From the NCBI GenBank assembly GCA_958430865.1, contig CAUDNR010001569.1:5958-69957 (forward strand): a stretch of DNA of 64,000 bases. The letters are read 5' to 3'. Shown here in pieces: positions 33,336 through 46,172 of the stretch. The notes under the pieces are model-generated. The model did not search any database and was not told where the DNA came from. It saw nothing but the letters and a program-made list of their open reading frames with translations. The position numbers were made by a program, and so were the translations under genes. Each line of letters starts with the position of its first letter. Within the stretch, counting starts at the first letter, position 1. This DNA comes from Entrophospora sp. SA101. Its lineage: Eukaryota; Glomeromycota; Glomeromycetes; Entrophosporales; Entrophosporaceae.

Positions 33336-33485
33336 TCAATCAGATGGATACTATAATTGGTTATCTCACAATTTCCGTCTATCACTATTTAAAATTGGAA
33401 TTGATTTATTATTATCGATCAATTAATTAACATCATCCCAGCCATTTATAGATCATCATTCGAAATAATATATTAAAAAAAAAAA

Positions 33486-36231
33486 ATGGAAATTGATGAA
33501 ATTGCTAATGATAATAAATCTAATACTTTCTCACTCGATAGCAAGTATCTTCCTTAATTTACTTTTCTTTGGATCTAAATTTCAGTTATTATATAATAAA
33601 ATATTATACTGATACCTACCTGGTTTTTTAATAATCAATTTATTTGAAAAAAGTTTTGGCACTTGCTAATGAAGCAAGAAATACATATGGGCTTAGACAT
33701 CAAGATTATACACGTTATAGGTATGATTTCATATATTTATATTTATATTTTGATTTTTATTTTAATAATTAAAAAGTAATTAATTATAGACAGTACTGTA
33801 CTCAAAAAATTCATCGCCTTCGAGTATCTTTAAAATTTACACATGGTAAAGGAAGATTCACTCAAAAAAATGAAGTAAACGTATCAAGTTTAAATGACGT
33901 CAGGTGAAACATTATGATATATATTTGAAAAATATTTCATCAATTCATAAGTTTTATTTTTTGTAATCTTATTTGTTATCTAAATAGAGTTTTGCACATT
34001 GTATTGTTTGATACTGAACGTGCTTGGAGTTATGCAATGGAATTGAAAAGAGAATCAAGATCTACTGGTGATTTACGTAAAAAACATCATTTAATTAGAA
34101 AATTAAAAAAAGCAGAAAAATGTGCCAAGCAATTAGAACATTTGTGCTCAAGAGAAATCGGTAAAGTTGATACTAGGACTGTGTTGGAAGCACAGGTTTG
34201 ATTTTTAAAGAGAAATATATATGTGTATATTTAAATTTATCAGAATTTATTTAGAAAAATTTAAAAACATATAAATAGGCATACTCTTCTTTAATGTCTG
34301 GATATTTGTTATTTGAAAAACAACTTTGGCAAGCTGCATTAGACAAATTTGCAGCTTCAAGGTAATAATAATAATAATAATAATGACAACAACAATAGTA
34401 ATAATAGTGCATAGATACATATAGTTGATTATAAATATTAAAACATTATTTATAGGACAATATATGAAAAATTATCTGCAGCTGGAACTTCACATCAAGA
34501 AACTTTATGTCAATCTGCAATTGATGATATTGACCCAAATATTCGTTTTTGTGCATTTAAATTACGATTAGGTACAGATGTTGAAGATCTTGTAAAGATG
34601 ACATTAGGAAAAAATAAAGGAGTTGGATTAGATTTATTAGAGGCAGAAGTAGAGGTATAATTTTCATTAAATATATTTTTAATGATATTTGAAAAAAAAA
34701 ATTTTTTAACAATAAAAATTTTTTATTGTATATAGTCTGTGCTTACACAATCTCGTCAACAGAAAGCATCATTCCTTAATTCTATAACTTGGCATAATCG
34801 TACTGTATCTCTTAAAAATACAGATTTGGCAATTTCCATTTTAAAAGCTCAAGATGCAACAAAAAATCTTGAAAATGCTTTAGATTCAGAAGCTGAAGAT
34901 TCAACAAAAATGGAATTATTTGATGCACTTTTGGAAGCTTATGGTGATGCAGAAAATTTTGCTAAAAATGTTGTAAAGGAAGATGCAGTAAAGTATTATT
35001 TCTTTCTTTAATATATTATATATTGGTTTTTCCAAATATTATTATTTATTTATTTATTTATAATCCTTGATGCATATAGGAAGCTACAGCAAAAGTCAAG
35101 TCTTCTAAATCAGAAAAATTGACAGCTGATCTTAATTTTGTTTATGATTATGTGGCATATAATTATTTATTCCATAGAATTCAGCGTAATTTAATGCTTG
35201 TGGAAACACTTAAACATAATTTAAAAATTCAAGAACGTTCAGATGCTAAATTTTTTGGTGGAAAATATCAAGAAATTGTTAAATTATATGATAATGTTCT
35301 TCAGGTAAAGTAAAAAATCTAATTTTCAAAAAATTGATGTTTTCATTAATTAATGTTTTCATTTATATATTACATCACATTACTATAATAAGAGTTTAAA
35401 TGAGATTAATGATCTTTCCGAAGTTCAAATTAATCTCAATTTATTACAAGAAATTGATGCAAAAACTTGGTATTATAAAGCATGGAGGTAATTAAAGGAT
35501 GAGTAAATATTTTAAATATATATATTATGATAACTATTATTAACAACAACAATAATATTTTCTTTATAGAGTTCTATATGTAGCGTCAGCATATGCTGTT
35601 CTAAACAAAGAATTAGAAGCTGTTTTATTGTATGAGCGTGCTAGGGAATATAATGCACAAGCAAAAGCATCATTATCAAAAATAACTTCTAATAACAGTG
35701 GAAATGATGATGAAATTCTAATTGTTACACAAAAAGATGTTGATGAATTAGAAAATCTGTTAAGAGCTCATAAATGTAAAGTACATGCATCACGATGTCT
35801 TCAACATGGTACTGTTTCAGAGAATTTGGAATTAAGTAAAAGATTTAGTGAAATGAAAATTGAAGATAAAAATAAAAATAATAAAACTGAAGAGTCTAAA
35901 TTTGAAAATAAGGATGAAGAGGTAACTGTATAAATTATATGTTATAATTAATTTATATTTTATGAACTTATTATTAATTATATTTTTTTTTTTAAAGTCT
36001 TATTTGTTGGAAAATCTTAATCAATATCCTACCAATTTTTCAAAGACAAATGCACGATTAATTAAATTCCCTCCAGAATTTTCACCTATTCCAGCAAAAC
36101 CATTATTTTTTGATATAGCATACAACTATTTAGATTTTCCACCTAATCTATCACAAAGAGCTGGTCATAAACCAACAAAAGAGTCAGCCATATTTGGTGG
36201 ATTATTTAAAAATATATTGGGACAAAAGTAA
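33486..36231 (+). CDS. SRP68: Signal recognition particle subunit SRP68
   Basis: Eleven exons: 33486-33540, 33654-33720, 33790-33903, 33988-34195, 34279-34361, 34456-34654, 34736-34987, 35080-35304, 35393-35487, 35570-35921 and 35998-36231. All phases agree, giving 627 residues, the length of animal SRP68. Landmarks in order: an RNA-binding N-terminal domain with NEARNTYGLRHQDYTRYR, LFDTERAWSYAMELK and KCAKQLEHLC, then TPR-like helices (YSSLMSGYLLFEKQLWQAAL, TWHNRTVSLKN). The C-terminal SRP72-contact segment is FPPEFSPIPAKPLFFDIA, with IFGGLFKNILGQ at the end. SRP68 binds SRP RNA and pairs with SRP72 in the S domain, which targets secretory proteins to the ER. The first intron uses a GC-AG border (GCAAGT donor); the GT alternative breaks frame. 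Its 3' end converges on a RING-like fragment. Confidence 0.95.
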
Positions 36232-36441
36232 TAATAATAAAAATTTTTTTTTTTTTTTTATAATTATTTAATGATGCAAAGAAAGCACAAAGTAGAACAT
36301 ATTTAATTTTTTTAATGATTTGAATGAAGGAAAGAAAAAATTACATGATTTTTTTAAACTGTGTAGAATATTAATTAAATTTCTTCATTGTAACATTAAA
36401 AATGTATTTTTCTATTAGATAATTACACTGTTGTTGCTATG

Positions 36442-36666
36442 TTATTGTTCATGCAAATAATTGTAAAGCTTGTTTTGTTTTTTCCCACAACCAAGACATG
36501 ATTTTTTGTGTGCTTTGAATTGACTTTGACACTCTCCACAACTTACATATCCACAATCTAAAGCAAACAACTTATCTTTCAGTTTAACTTCACAGTTCAT
36601 ACACATTAAAATTGTGTCTTTTTCAATATCCTTGATATGTCCTTCTGGTTGGTTAACTTGTGCTAG
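36442..36666 (-). pseudogene. RING-like zinc-finger fragment or terminal exon
   Basis: From a stop at 36667-36669 the minus strand is open for 74 codons to a TAA. It includes LMCMNCEVKL, then LDCGYVSCGECQSQF and KSCLGCGKKQ. The spacing C-x2-C, C-G-x-x-x-C-x2-C, C-x2-C is that of a RING finger in which the usual CGHxFC histidine is Tyr. There is no ATG before the motif, so it is either the last exon of a gene whose start I cannot find or a truncated remnant. RING proteins are usually ubiquitin ligases; with one ligand changed this may be inactive or bind zinc differently. Confidence 0.45.
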
Positions 36667-37317
36667 TCACTGTAATTCATGTTGTACTATGAGATAGTAT
36701 TTGATTGCTAGGGGCTGTTGTAGCAGATTTTACATGATGATTTATCATTGGTCTAAATTATGCATAGAAACAATTAATTGATGTGAGTTGTACATGGTGA
36801 TCAATGGGGAGAATTGACACAAAAATGTCCTATCTGATAACTTGGTTTGACTGTATTTAGTGAAGCTGGAAACACACAATGACAGCCAAATGAATAAAAT
36901 TGATCTGTTGTTATTTGTATTTCTTAAAAAAAAATATGCATATTCAATGGATATTCAGTGGATATTTGGCAAATATTTGGTGAATGACCGACTATCTGGA
37001 TAATCAACAGATACAACCACTATAGTACAAGTCACTGTTTTCTTATGAACACCAACAATTTTAGTTATTTTGTGGTTTGGTACATTATTTTTATATAGAC
37101 TGATGATTCACTGTGTTGACTTTCACTTAAGGGTGACATTTTGAGTTTAAAATTTTTCAAAGGAATTGTTCAAAAATCTATGAAAAGACAAATTTTTTTT
37201 TTTAGATTAATAGACTCCACTTTTAAAGCTGAATTTAATGGTGGTAATATTTCAAAAATTTTAATTGATGATTCCTATGAATCAGAGAAATGCTGATCAA
37301 TTTATTATAAAAATAGA
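36667..37317. other. Intergenic, nothing recognised
   Basis: Noncoding-looking sequence with scattered direct words (GGATATTCAGTGGATATTTGG near 36950). No RNA gene or ORF of note. Confidence 0.4.
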
Positions 37318-37432
37318 GAATTGCTATTTCTCACCGGTGGTGATTATCACCACCCAAGGAATTAAATTTGCGTGGGGCGGAGTTATAATTCCTTAGGTGG
37401 TGACAATTACCACCAGTGAGAAATAGCAATTC
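37318..37432. mobile_element. 115-bp hairpin MITE
   Basis: Inverted ends GAATTGCTATTTCTCACCGG and the inverse of GAATTGCTATTTCTCACTGG continue through a GGTGGT-rich arm (GGTGGTGA..TCACCACC). Nearly the whole element folds into one hairpin with a loop of about 40 bp. Confidence 0.88.
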
Positions 37433-37828
37433 CCATAAAAATATGGGGGAAATTTCATATTAAAAGATCAACAAAAAAATCAAAATCATAAAAAAAAATA
37501 TTAATTGGTGAAATGTGTACGAAGCAGGGGATTTACATATAAAAATTTGGGGCACATTTACTAATTGAAGAAAATAATCGACTGTGTTTGTGAAATAGTT
37601 ATACAACATACAAAATTTATATCGCACCAAATTTTATGCAAAACAATAGGATAAATGTGAAAAAACATGAAAATCAAAAAAAAATCTTTATTATATGTTA
37701 GAAAAAAAGAAAGTTATGTACGAAGTCGCCATTTGAAGGTTTCTGCTTTATATTTTATATATGAAATTAAGTATGTCGATCAATTTTCCCCTATAATAGT
37801 GTTATAATTACTATGTTTTCTACTCATT

Positions 37829-38130
37829 TCAATGGGAATACCAACTTCTTTCAAGGTTCTTTTTGCATTTTATAGTTTGGAGTTTTGGAACTTCGCTTTT
37901 ATCAAACTGGTCTTCTTCTTCCACCATAATGTTCAACTCTTCCAATATAGTTTCAGCAGTGTATCTTCTTGTTCTATCAGCTTCTCCAGCTAAAAAGAAA
38001 CCTTCCAACAAACTTGTAATTTGCACAGGAATACGATTACCACCACCTTTTTGTCCATAATTTTGGTTGCTTTTCAGTACCCAACCCTTGGGAAGTTCAA
38101 AGACTGATTCAAGTGGTTCATTACCAGCTA
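37829..38130 (-). pseudogene. Fragment of a transposon-type gene (C-terminal part)
   Basis: Open minus-strand frame of about 100 codons to a stop at 37829. It contains GNEPLESVFELPKGWVLKSN, a Gly-rich RIPVQITSLLEGFFLAGEAD, TAETILEELN, and an acidic run before PKLQTIK. It resembles the C-terminal repeat-like domain of abundant zinc-finger or transposon-borne proteins in mycorrhizal fungi, where the TAEEML.EL motif recurs. No ATG or upstream domain remains. Resemblance only. Confidence 0.4.
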
Positions 38131-38510
38131 AAAATTCAGTAGATAAGTGAAGTTTATATTTTCAATCATAGATTAAAATATAAAAAATAAAATTATACTT
38201 GCATATTGGATCAAATGTTAACGAAACATTTTTTTTACTATCTATTGTCTGATCTAATAATAATAATAATTATTAAAAATATCTTATAGGTTTAGCAGTG
38301 TAAATGGAATACCATATAGTCCCGCCCCTACTTTAAAACAATTGAGCATCAATATAAAAAAAATGTTACACATATGTTTTGTTGGTTGGTGTTTGCTGAT
38401 GTATGTGAGGTTGACATTTTTTGAGAATAATAAATAGTAACAATAAAATAAATAACAAATTTAATTCAAGGTGGATTTGTATTTTAGTTTGTTAACGATG
38501 TTGAAAATAA
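38131..38510. other. Intergenic, nothing recognised
   Basis: AT-rich DNA without a coding signal, between a transposon-gene fragment and a MITE arm. Confidence 0.4.
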
Positions 38511-38735
38511 TATGGTTGGCTTGGTCTAAAGACCTCCTATTGCTGCGCCATATAGACAAATTTCAAAATAGCAATTTTGTAATTTAGTTTTCTTACTGCC
38601 AAATTTAGATACGATAGTCAAGAGCTAGTTTAAATTTGATAATAATTTTCCTAAATTAGAAATAATTATAGTGGACAAATTCCTCACAAGCATAGTAAAG
38701 TACATGTTTTAAAAAAGAATAGAACTCTATACCTC
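38511..38735. mobile_element. Left half of a GGTCTAAAGACC-type MITE
   Basis: Starts TATGGTTGGCTTGGTCTAAAG and follows the family consensus (TTTCAAAATAGCAATTTTGT.., ..AGTACATGTTTTAAAA) with a roughly 50-bp internal deletion relative to 39348-39778. It ends abruptly after AGAACTCTA with no right terminal repeat. Confidence 0.8.
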
Positions 38736-39049
38736 CTATACTTCCTATAGTCAATATCCCTTTTTTCACGTGTCTGAAGGATATGTGAAAAACATATTGA
38801 CCTACAGATCAGGTAGGTATCTACTGATACCTGCCTGATAACAAGAACTAATTCAATTGATAATTTAAATAAAGCAAATAAATGAATAATAATGATTCAG
38901 TTCAAATAAAGCAAATAAAACAAATAATTCAAATATTTCAAACAAAATGAATAAACAAACAGTTCAAATAAAATGAATAGTTTGTATAAATGAATAAATG
39001 GATACCATCCCTATTAAATAGATACTGTAAAATAATTAAAGAATTGATA
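38736..39049. other. Simple-sequence-like intergenic DNA
   Basis: Repeated AATAAA/AACAAATAATTCAAATA words at 38870-38990. No gene. Confidence 0.4.
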
Positions 39050-39335
39050 CTACTTGTGAGCTGTAAATCCAATAATTTCGAGTCTTCTAGCATAATCCAG
39101 TGCCTTTTGACAAATGATGGAACCAGTTATGGTATAATTGGCTCTATTGGCATTATCAATCCAAATTGCTAATACTTCTTCCAATTGTGACCATTCACCT
39201 TCATGATCTCATTTAGTAGCAGCTGAGCTCTCGATAATTGCAAGCCATTTCTCCAATATCTCCTACAGTTGATTTACCAATTCCAAATTTCTTACCAATT
39301 TTTGCTTGAATTAGCAATCTTATATTCACATAATT
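39050..39335 (-). pseudogene. N-terminal remnant of a pogo/Tigger transposase
   Basis: The minus strand, read through several shifts and stops, gives LCEYKIAN.., GIGKSTVGDI-like, and LSRAQLLLNE pieces. These fit a CENP-B/Tigger N-terminal helix-turn-helix followed by the second (Tc5) HTH domain. It is clearly dead and lies directly beside the complete MITE at 39348. Confidence 0.5.
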
Positions 39336-39347
39336 CTATTTTTTGAA

Positions 39348-39778
39348 TATGGTTGACTTGGTCTAAAGACCTCCTATTGCTGTGCTATGTGGCCAAATTT
39401 CAAAATAGCAATTTTGTAATTTGTTCAAAAATGTAATAAAATTCTTCAAAAAATAGGACTTCACGTGATTTTAGTTTTCTTACTGCCAAATTTAGATACG
39501 ATAGTCAATAGCTAGTCTAAATTTGGTAATATTTTTTCCTAAATTTAGAAATGATCATAGCGGAAAAATTCCTCGCGAGCATAGTAAAGTACATGTTTTA
39601 AAAAAGAATAGAACTCTACAACAAAAAATTTTTGAGAAAATATCTCTATTACATTAAAATTAAAGACATATTTTATCAACTAATAGAGCAATTTTTTCAA
39701 AAGGTAGGACAGAAAGTGACTTATATACTTTTAAAATTTGCCCAAAATTTAGGAGGTCTTTAGACCAAGCCAACTATA
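39348..39778. mobile_element. Complete 431-bp GGTCTAAAGACC-type MITE
   Basis: Left end TATGGTTGACTTGGTCTAAAG and right end the inverse of TATAGTTGGCTTGGTCTAAAG; each terminal repeat contains the palindrome GGTCTAAAGACC. No coding capacity. Relatives are at 38511-38735, 52031-52484 and 1-89. Confidence 0.9.
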
Positions 39779-40022
39779 TTAGCAAGTGCAATTTTCTTAC
39801 TTTCTTGCTTCTGAATCTACTGGACATTCCTTACATAATTATAAATTGGTTTGTTATTATTAAAAGAAATTCAGAAGATTGGAAGAAATCTACCCTTTTT
39901 ATATATATTTTTGAACATAATAAATCATGAATTATTTAATGATGAGATAATAAATCGTGAATTATTTATTAATGATGAGATAATAAATCACAAATTATTT
40001 AATGATGAGGTAATAAATGACA

Positions 40023-40330
40023 TACAGTGTGTAACAAAAAATTTTGGCGAATTCAAACACTAATAACTTTCCCAAAATAAAAGTGATTCATTTCATGTTT
40101 TGAATATATAAAAAATATTACCTAAACTATATTAGGCTACATTTAAATTGTTTTGTTTTGTTATGAAATCATCACCACAATGTCATCTTCCGATAAAGAA
40201 ACCCAAAGAAAAGCAATATTACAATTGTGGAATAATGGAATTACTTCAGCAAAGAAATACATTCTAGAACTGGTATCATAATGCCAACAATCTTAAAAAA
40301 TTAATAGATAATTGCAAAAATACTGGATAT
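40023..40330 (+). mobile_element. Tc1-like element left end with transposase start, decayed
   Basis: Begins TACAGTGTGTAACAAAAAATT, a Tc1-type terminal repeat start with TA. An ATG at 40180 opens MSSSDKETQRKAILQLWNNG, then ITSAKKYI, the helix-turn-helix start of Tc1/mariner transposases. The frame breaks near 40275; a GIIMPTILKKL piece continues in another frame, and the DDE domain is gone. Confidence 0.55.
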
Positions 40331-43300
40331 TACTAACTTTACTTCTTTTCATCTAAGGAACAGTTGGCCTGACTACCACAAGGCACGAAGGTGGAAGAAT
40401 GAGTCTAAGCAGCCTAAGCCAGTTGGCAGATCCTTGGTTCACTTTCACTACTTAAAAATTGTGTATAACTCTGTAGTAGTTATAGGATTAAATAACACAA
40501 CTTTCGGAAATGTTGATATGTCTGAAGAATCAAAGAAAAGAAAACAAAAAAGATCAGGAAGAGGTAGTTTTCAAATTATGATAATCATGATCTGGTTATA
40601 GAGCTTCTTCATTTTTTATTCTTTATCACAAAGGGATTTTTGAAAAGCCTTAATATTGACGATCCATCCACCCTCTATGATAAGTTGATAAAAGGAATAA
40701 CGATGCAAGAGAAAATAAAATGGCTTGTTTGACAGTGTATGTATTAATTAGTCTTTTTGCATCTTTGAATTCCTCACAGGCATATTATATAGTCTGTTGT
40801 ACTGTGGCATTGTTGATCTTAGGGCTAAAAATATCTCCCCATGTCCCAATCATCCCTGTTCCGATGAATTTCTTTTGGATTTGAGGTCCAAAAACTCTAG
40901 CAAATGTTACTGAAATTATAAAAGAGGAAGCACAATTGGATCCGTCTGTTCTGATGTTGCTGGGAAATTTCGTGGTGTAACAAGTACAATATCTCCAGAA
41001 ATTAAAATTTTGATTGGTGCGTAATGTTACACCCGAACATTGCGGGCAACACTGGCTAGGAATGCTTCAATCAAAAACTTTTAGTCCTAAAAGAAAAGCG
41101 TGCCTGAGGAATTGAGTGTGTTTGCTCCTCTGCTTAAATGACAAAGACACATAATATATTGGGGAGTGTTTGGATGCCTTGTAAGTTTTTAATAAAAATC
41201 TTTAATTATACCTATTAGCACTCCTTTATTGAATATCATGGACGTTGTTATTATAGTGACTGTTGGATGAATATATACGGTGGTACATCCCATATAGAAA
41301 GAACCGTTGATATGCACCTTATTGGTCCATTTTCGAAAGCACCTGGAGTAAAATTTATATAGTAAGAATAGTTCTCGTTAATTTATTATTCCTACCAAGG
41401 TAATTAACAATTCTTTGCTTGTAGTGGAGAAAGTCATTCAGATGCAGATAGGGACGAAAAGTCTTCCCGATCGCAAATAGAACGAACTGGAAAAGCCTGC
41501 AGTTTCATTTTCTGGGTAAGTTTTGTCTTAAAGTTGTTATAAAATGTTAATGAACCCTTAATGTCAACAAGGCGTGAATAAACAAGTAAAATTCATCCTC
41601 AGTCATGATTTGTAATGGAATTCTCGCAGTTATAATTGGGTGGTATACGAGGACATCTTGTTCTTTTCTCATAACATACATCTTCAAGGTATCACCTATA
41701 ACAGATTTTGTTAGAATAATTCCAAGATACAAAATCATAACTAATACATACCAGCAACGTTTATGGCAAATATATTTAGATCCTTGCTTAGCATTGACTT
41801 TTTCAGGAATACTTTAAGCTCTGACCTAGCATATTCAATTGAACCTTAGAGAGAGTTCAATACATCTGATTACGCATCTAATTCTGATATATGACAGGAG
41901 TTAATGATTTAATGCTCCACGTCACCTATCCCAAAAAACTAAATCGCCAAAAGATAAGAAGATTGATGATTTTGTATTAGTAATATGACAAGGGAAAAGA
42001 ACAGGGAGAAGAAGCTTCGAGCTCAAGAGGACTCTCAACTTCTCAGTATATTCCCTCCGTTATTTCATGAGCGGACCAAACTTTAGTGATTGATTCATCT
42101 GATCATATGCGTTAATTTAAAATTCAGTACGGTATGATCATAACGTTATGGATACTTTATACTAGCTGAATAGTAAAATAATTTTTTTAGCGAGGCAAAT
42201 AAAATTTTTTAGGGTTAATTATCATTCTAATTACCAGTTTGCACATTAAAAATACTCGTGTTTAACGTCAAGACACAATAAGATATATAAGGTTGAAAAA
42301 GGCCCAAAAAACCAAATAGGATGATATGTTTCTAATACTTCAACAATAAAGAACTTTAACATCCTTCTTTTTCTTTGTTTGCTATTTTATCACTTTTAAA
42401 ACTTCAAAATTAAAACTCCGCCTAAACATGTCTGATGTGACCAGCCATGCGTGTTTCAAATCCAGACGCTCAAGCACATTATTAATATTATTATTACGTG
42501 TAATTAACTTCAAAGTCAAAAACATCAAATCAACACAACTCGTATGTATGCAAAGACAATTTGATTTTTTTCATTTTATGAAATGTAATAATAAAGAATA
42601 GTTTCAATTTGTAAAATATACGAAAAAAAAAATCTAGTTTCATATAATAATAATAATTAGTTTAATTAAGTGAAATTTCTAATCCAAATTATAACCACAA
42701 TAATTATTCTTCTTGTATCATTGCAATATACATACAATAATGATAATCCTTTATCCATCTCCGGGACACATTTTTATCATATCAAGTATTTTTACTTACG
42801 TCAAGTGTTTTTAACTACATCAAGTGGCTTTACTTGCGTCAAATCATCAAATGCCCCTGGTGAGAAACTACCTTTAGTCAATACTTTAGTTACGTCAATG
42901 ACTAAAGTCAAAAGTTTCGTCATGCATCATTAATTGTAAATAGCAAAAAAGTGATATGCAAAGGTAGAGATAAGAAAAAATTGTGCTTTCATGCATCACC
43001 AAATAAGTATACTATTTCGGCACTGTGTGCCTCAGTTCTGTCATTCAAATGCATTGTAAATGGAAAATACAGATTGATACTTCAGCACTATGTACCTCAA
43101 ACCTGGCGGCAATCGGATTCATCATAAAAGCCAAACCATGCATAACATTTCAGCGCCACATGCCTCAAGTCTCACATTTGAATGAATCGTAAACAGCAAG
43201 CCAATGAACTTTTTTGGTCCACAAGTGGAGGATAGCATCTATTTATACGTTTTTGTACCAATATTAATAATGGTGCCAAAAATTTGGATGTAAATGAAGA

Positions 43301-43664
43301 AAAGTTTATATTAATATTCATATTAAGATAATCTTCTCCAGTTCATATGTGGGATTTAAATGAGGTTATAAACTGTATATATTTTATATTCGACATTATT
43401 TCATTTATTTACTATATTACTATATATATTATATTCTTTATTTTGTACATGAAGATAATTGTTGGAACGCAAGGATGTTAATGGCAATAACATCAGTGAT
43501 TCAGATATTTTAAAACGTTTAACATTATTATGCAAAGATTCTATAAAATCTATGTAATTAATTATATTAATATACAAAAAAAATATAAAAAACGGATTTC
43601 TGTGTTGAAAACTGGCCAATAATTATCTGGTACTACGAATGTTACATATCTCAAAAATTTAGAG
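40331..43664. other. 3.3-kb interval of decayed sequence
   Basis: Coding-like scraps in changing frames (about 40500-41500), with no reconstructable gene. ORFs at 41547-41817 overlap on opposite strands without features. About 42672-42933 reads a hydrophobic start followed by a short tail, but begins GTG directly after a stop. At 42920-43210 a degenerate unit of roughly 80-90 bp recurs three times (words GGCACTGTGTGCCTCA, AGCACTATGTACCTCA, AGCGCCACATGCCTCA, each followed by a CATTGTAAATGG-like word). Confidence 0.45.
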
Positions 43665-46120
43665 ATGAACAAATTTTTTGCTACAAGTAAGGTAAGGAAG
43701 TTTTTTTACATGATTTTTGAACTATAATAATATATCTGATAATAATAATAATAATAACAACAATAGGAAATAGGATGAATTTTAAACCTGCCAGATTTTC
43801 TGGTTTAATAAAAAAAATCAATAGTAATAATAATGGCCGTTTTATGTATAATAAATCATATAATGATATTATTAATAACAACAAAAATTACAGTATCAAT
43901 AGATGGAATAAGCCTAAAACAATTTCAGAACAATCCGAAGAATTAAAATCAAAAAAATCTGCTATTAATTACAAAGAAAGCCATATATTTAACAAAAGTT
44001 TTGATTTTAAACAAGTGAAAAAAGATGATTTTAATAATGTTTTTTCACCAGTAGTAACAGCAGAAACACGTAAAACAAAATTTAGTAGGAAGGCTCGTGA
44101 AAAGGAGGAAGAGGAGGAAGAAGATTTTGAATTAATTATTGATGATGACAAACCAAAGAAAAAACCTTTACCACCACCAATTGAACAAAAGATTCAAAAA
44201 GCAATTTTTATTCCTGAGGCTATAAGTGTTTCAAATTTAGCAAAGATAATTGGTGAAAGGTTAGGTGAGAAATAAATTTATTATTATTTTCTTATTTTTT
44301 TTAAAAAAGAAATAAATTCAATTGACTTGATTGCTATTTTTTTCCAAAAATTTTTTTTTCTAGAGTTATTTGAAGCTAAATTAAAAACCTTGGGAATAGA
44401 GTATACATCATATGATCATTGTGAGTTACAATGATGATACTATATATATTAAGATGATGAGATATAATGATTAAAATATCACTTATTGAATGTATATATA
44501 TATATATATAATTTTCTTTTTAGTATTAAACTCTGAGGTAGCATCTTTAATTGCAATGGAATATGATTTAAATCCTGTGGTAAATGTTGAAGCAGCTATT
44601 GATCTTTTCCCAAAGTAAAGTATGTTTTTTTTATTTGGATTCTTGATAACTTTTTTAAATTTATATTTATATTTAAATTTATATATACATATGTTATTTG
44701 TTCCATGAATTGATTTACTAATTTGTTTTTTCCTTGCCAAAGACCAAAGCCTTTAGATATGTCACAATTTCCTAATCGGCCACCAATTGTGACAATTTTT
44801 GGACATATAGATCATGGGTAAATGAAAATAATTAAAAGATATAAGCAACAAAAAATTATCCATCTATTAATCCTTTTTTCTTAAATTCATAAAAAAAAAA
44901 AAAAGTAAAACAACATTACTTGATGCTTTGAGAAAATCATCAATAGTAGCAAAAGAAGCTGGTGGAATTACACAACACATTGGTGCATTTTCTGGTATTT
45001 ATAAATTAGTAAAACTTTGTTGATGAATTGTTCAATTAGTGGTTTTTTTTAAAATAAAAATCAAATATATTAAATATATATATAAAACAATACAAAAGTT
45101 TTATTACCATCTCAAAAAGTTATCACGTTTCTTGATACACCCGGACATGCAGCATTTTCAGCTATGAGAGCGCGTGGTGCAAATGTTACAGATATAGTGA
45201 TTTTGGTTGTTGCAGCAGATGATGGTGTGATGCCTCAAACCATAGAAGCAATTACACATGCACAAAGTGCCAATGGTAGAAAAAAAAATATCAAAATTAT
45301 TCATATAATTTTTAAAAAAAAAAAATCAGACTATTTATTTTATAATTTTGTAATAGTACCAATAATAGTAGCCATAAACAAAGTTGATAAACATGGTGGA
45401 GATCCAGTAAATACTTAAATTATTATAGAATTTATTACCACTATTATTATTTAAAACATTTATTAAAACCTATTTATTTCTCTTATTATAATTTAGAATA
45501 AAATACGCCAATCATTATTATTACACGGTGTGCAGCTTGAAGAATATGGTGGTGAGACACAATCTGTAGAAATATCTGCTTTAACGGTATAAAAATTATT
45601 TTTTTAAAAAATTTTTTTGATTAATCAATCAATTAATTCATTGATAATTAATACTACGTCTATACACATATTAAGGGTAAAGGTTTAGATGATTTGGAAG
45701 AGGCTATAATAGCATTAGCAGAATTACTGGATATACGTGCTGAATTTGATATGGAATCTGAGGGCGTTATTATTGAATCACAACTTGAAAAAGGAAGAGG
45801 GTATATAATCAAATATTATATAAAATGTATGTATCTATATGTGAAGCTACATATTTATTATATCATTTTAGAAACGTGGCTACAGTTTTAGTGAAACGAG
45901 GAACCTTGAAGCAAGGAAGCATAATAGTAGCGGGAAAAAGTTGGTGTAAAGTAAAGTCAATGATTGACGATAAAGGTGGAATTACTAAACAAGCTTTACC
46001 TGGTACGCCTGTTAAAGTAACTGGTTGGAAGGAATTGCCAAATGCAGGAGATGAAGTACTTGAGGCTAAAGATGAAGTAAGTAATTAATAATTGGTAAAA
46101 AAAACCCCAAATTAACTTAA

Positions 46121-46172
<52 letters not shown>

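Noticed and set aside
42670..42933. Signal-peptide-like secreted small protein
   Set aside because: The frame begins GTG directly after a stop codon, with no ATG, and lies in degenerate repeats. An acceptor just before it is possible, but no upstream exon was found.
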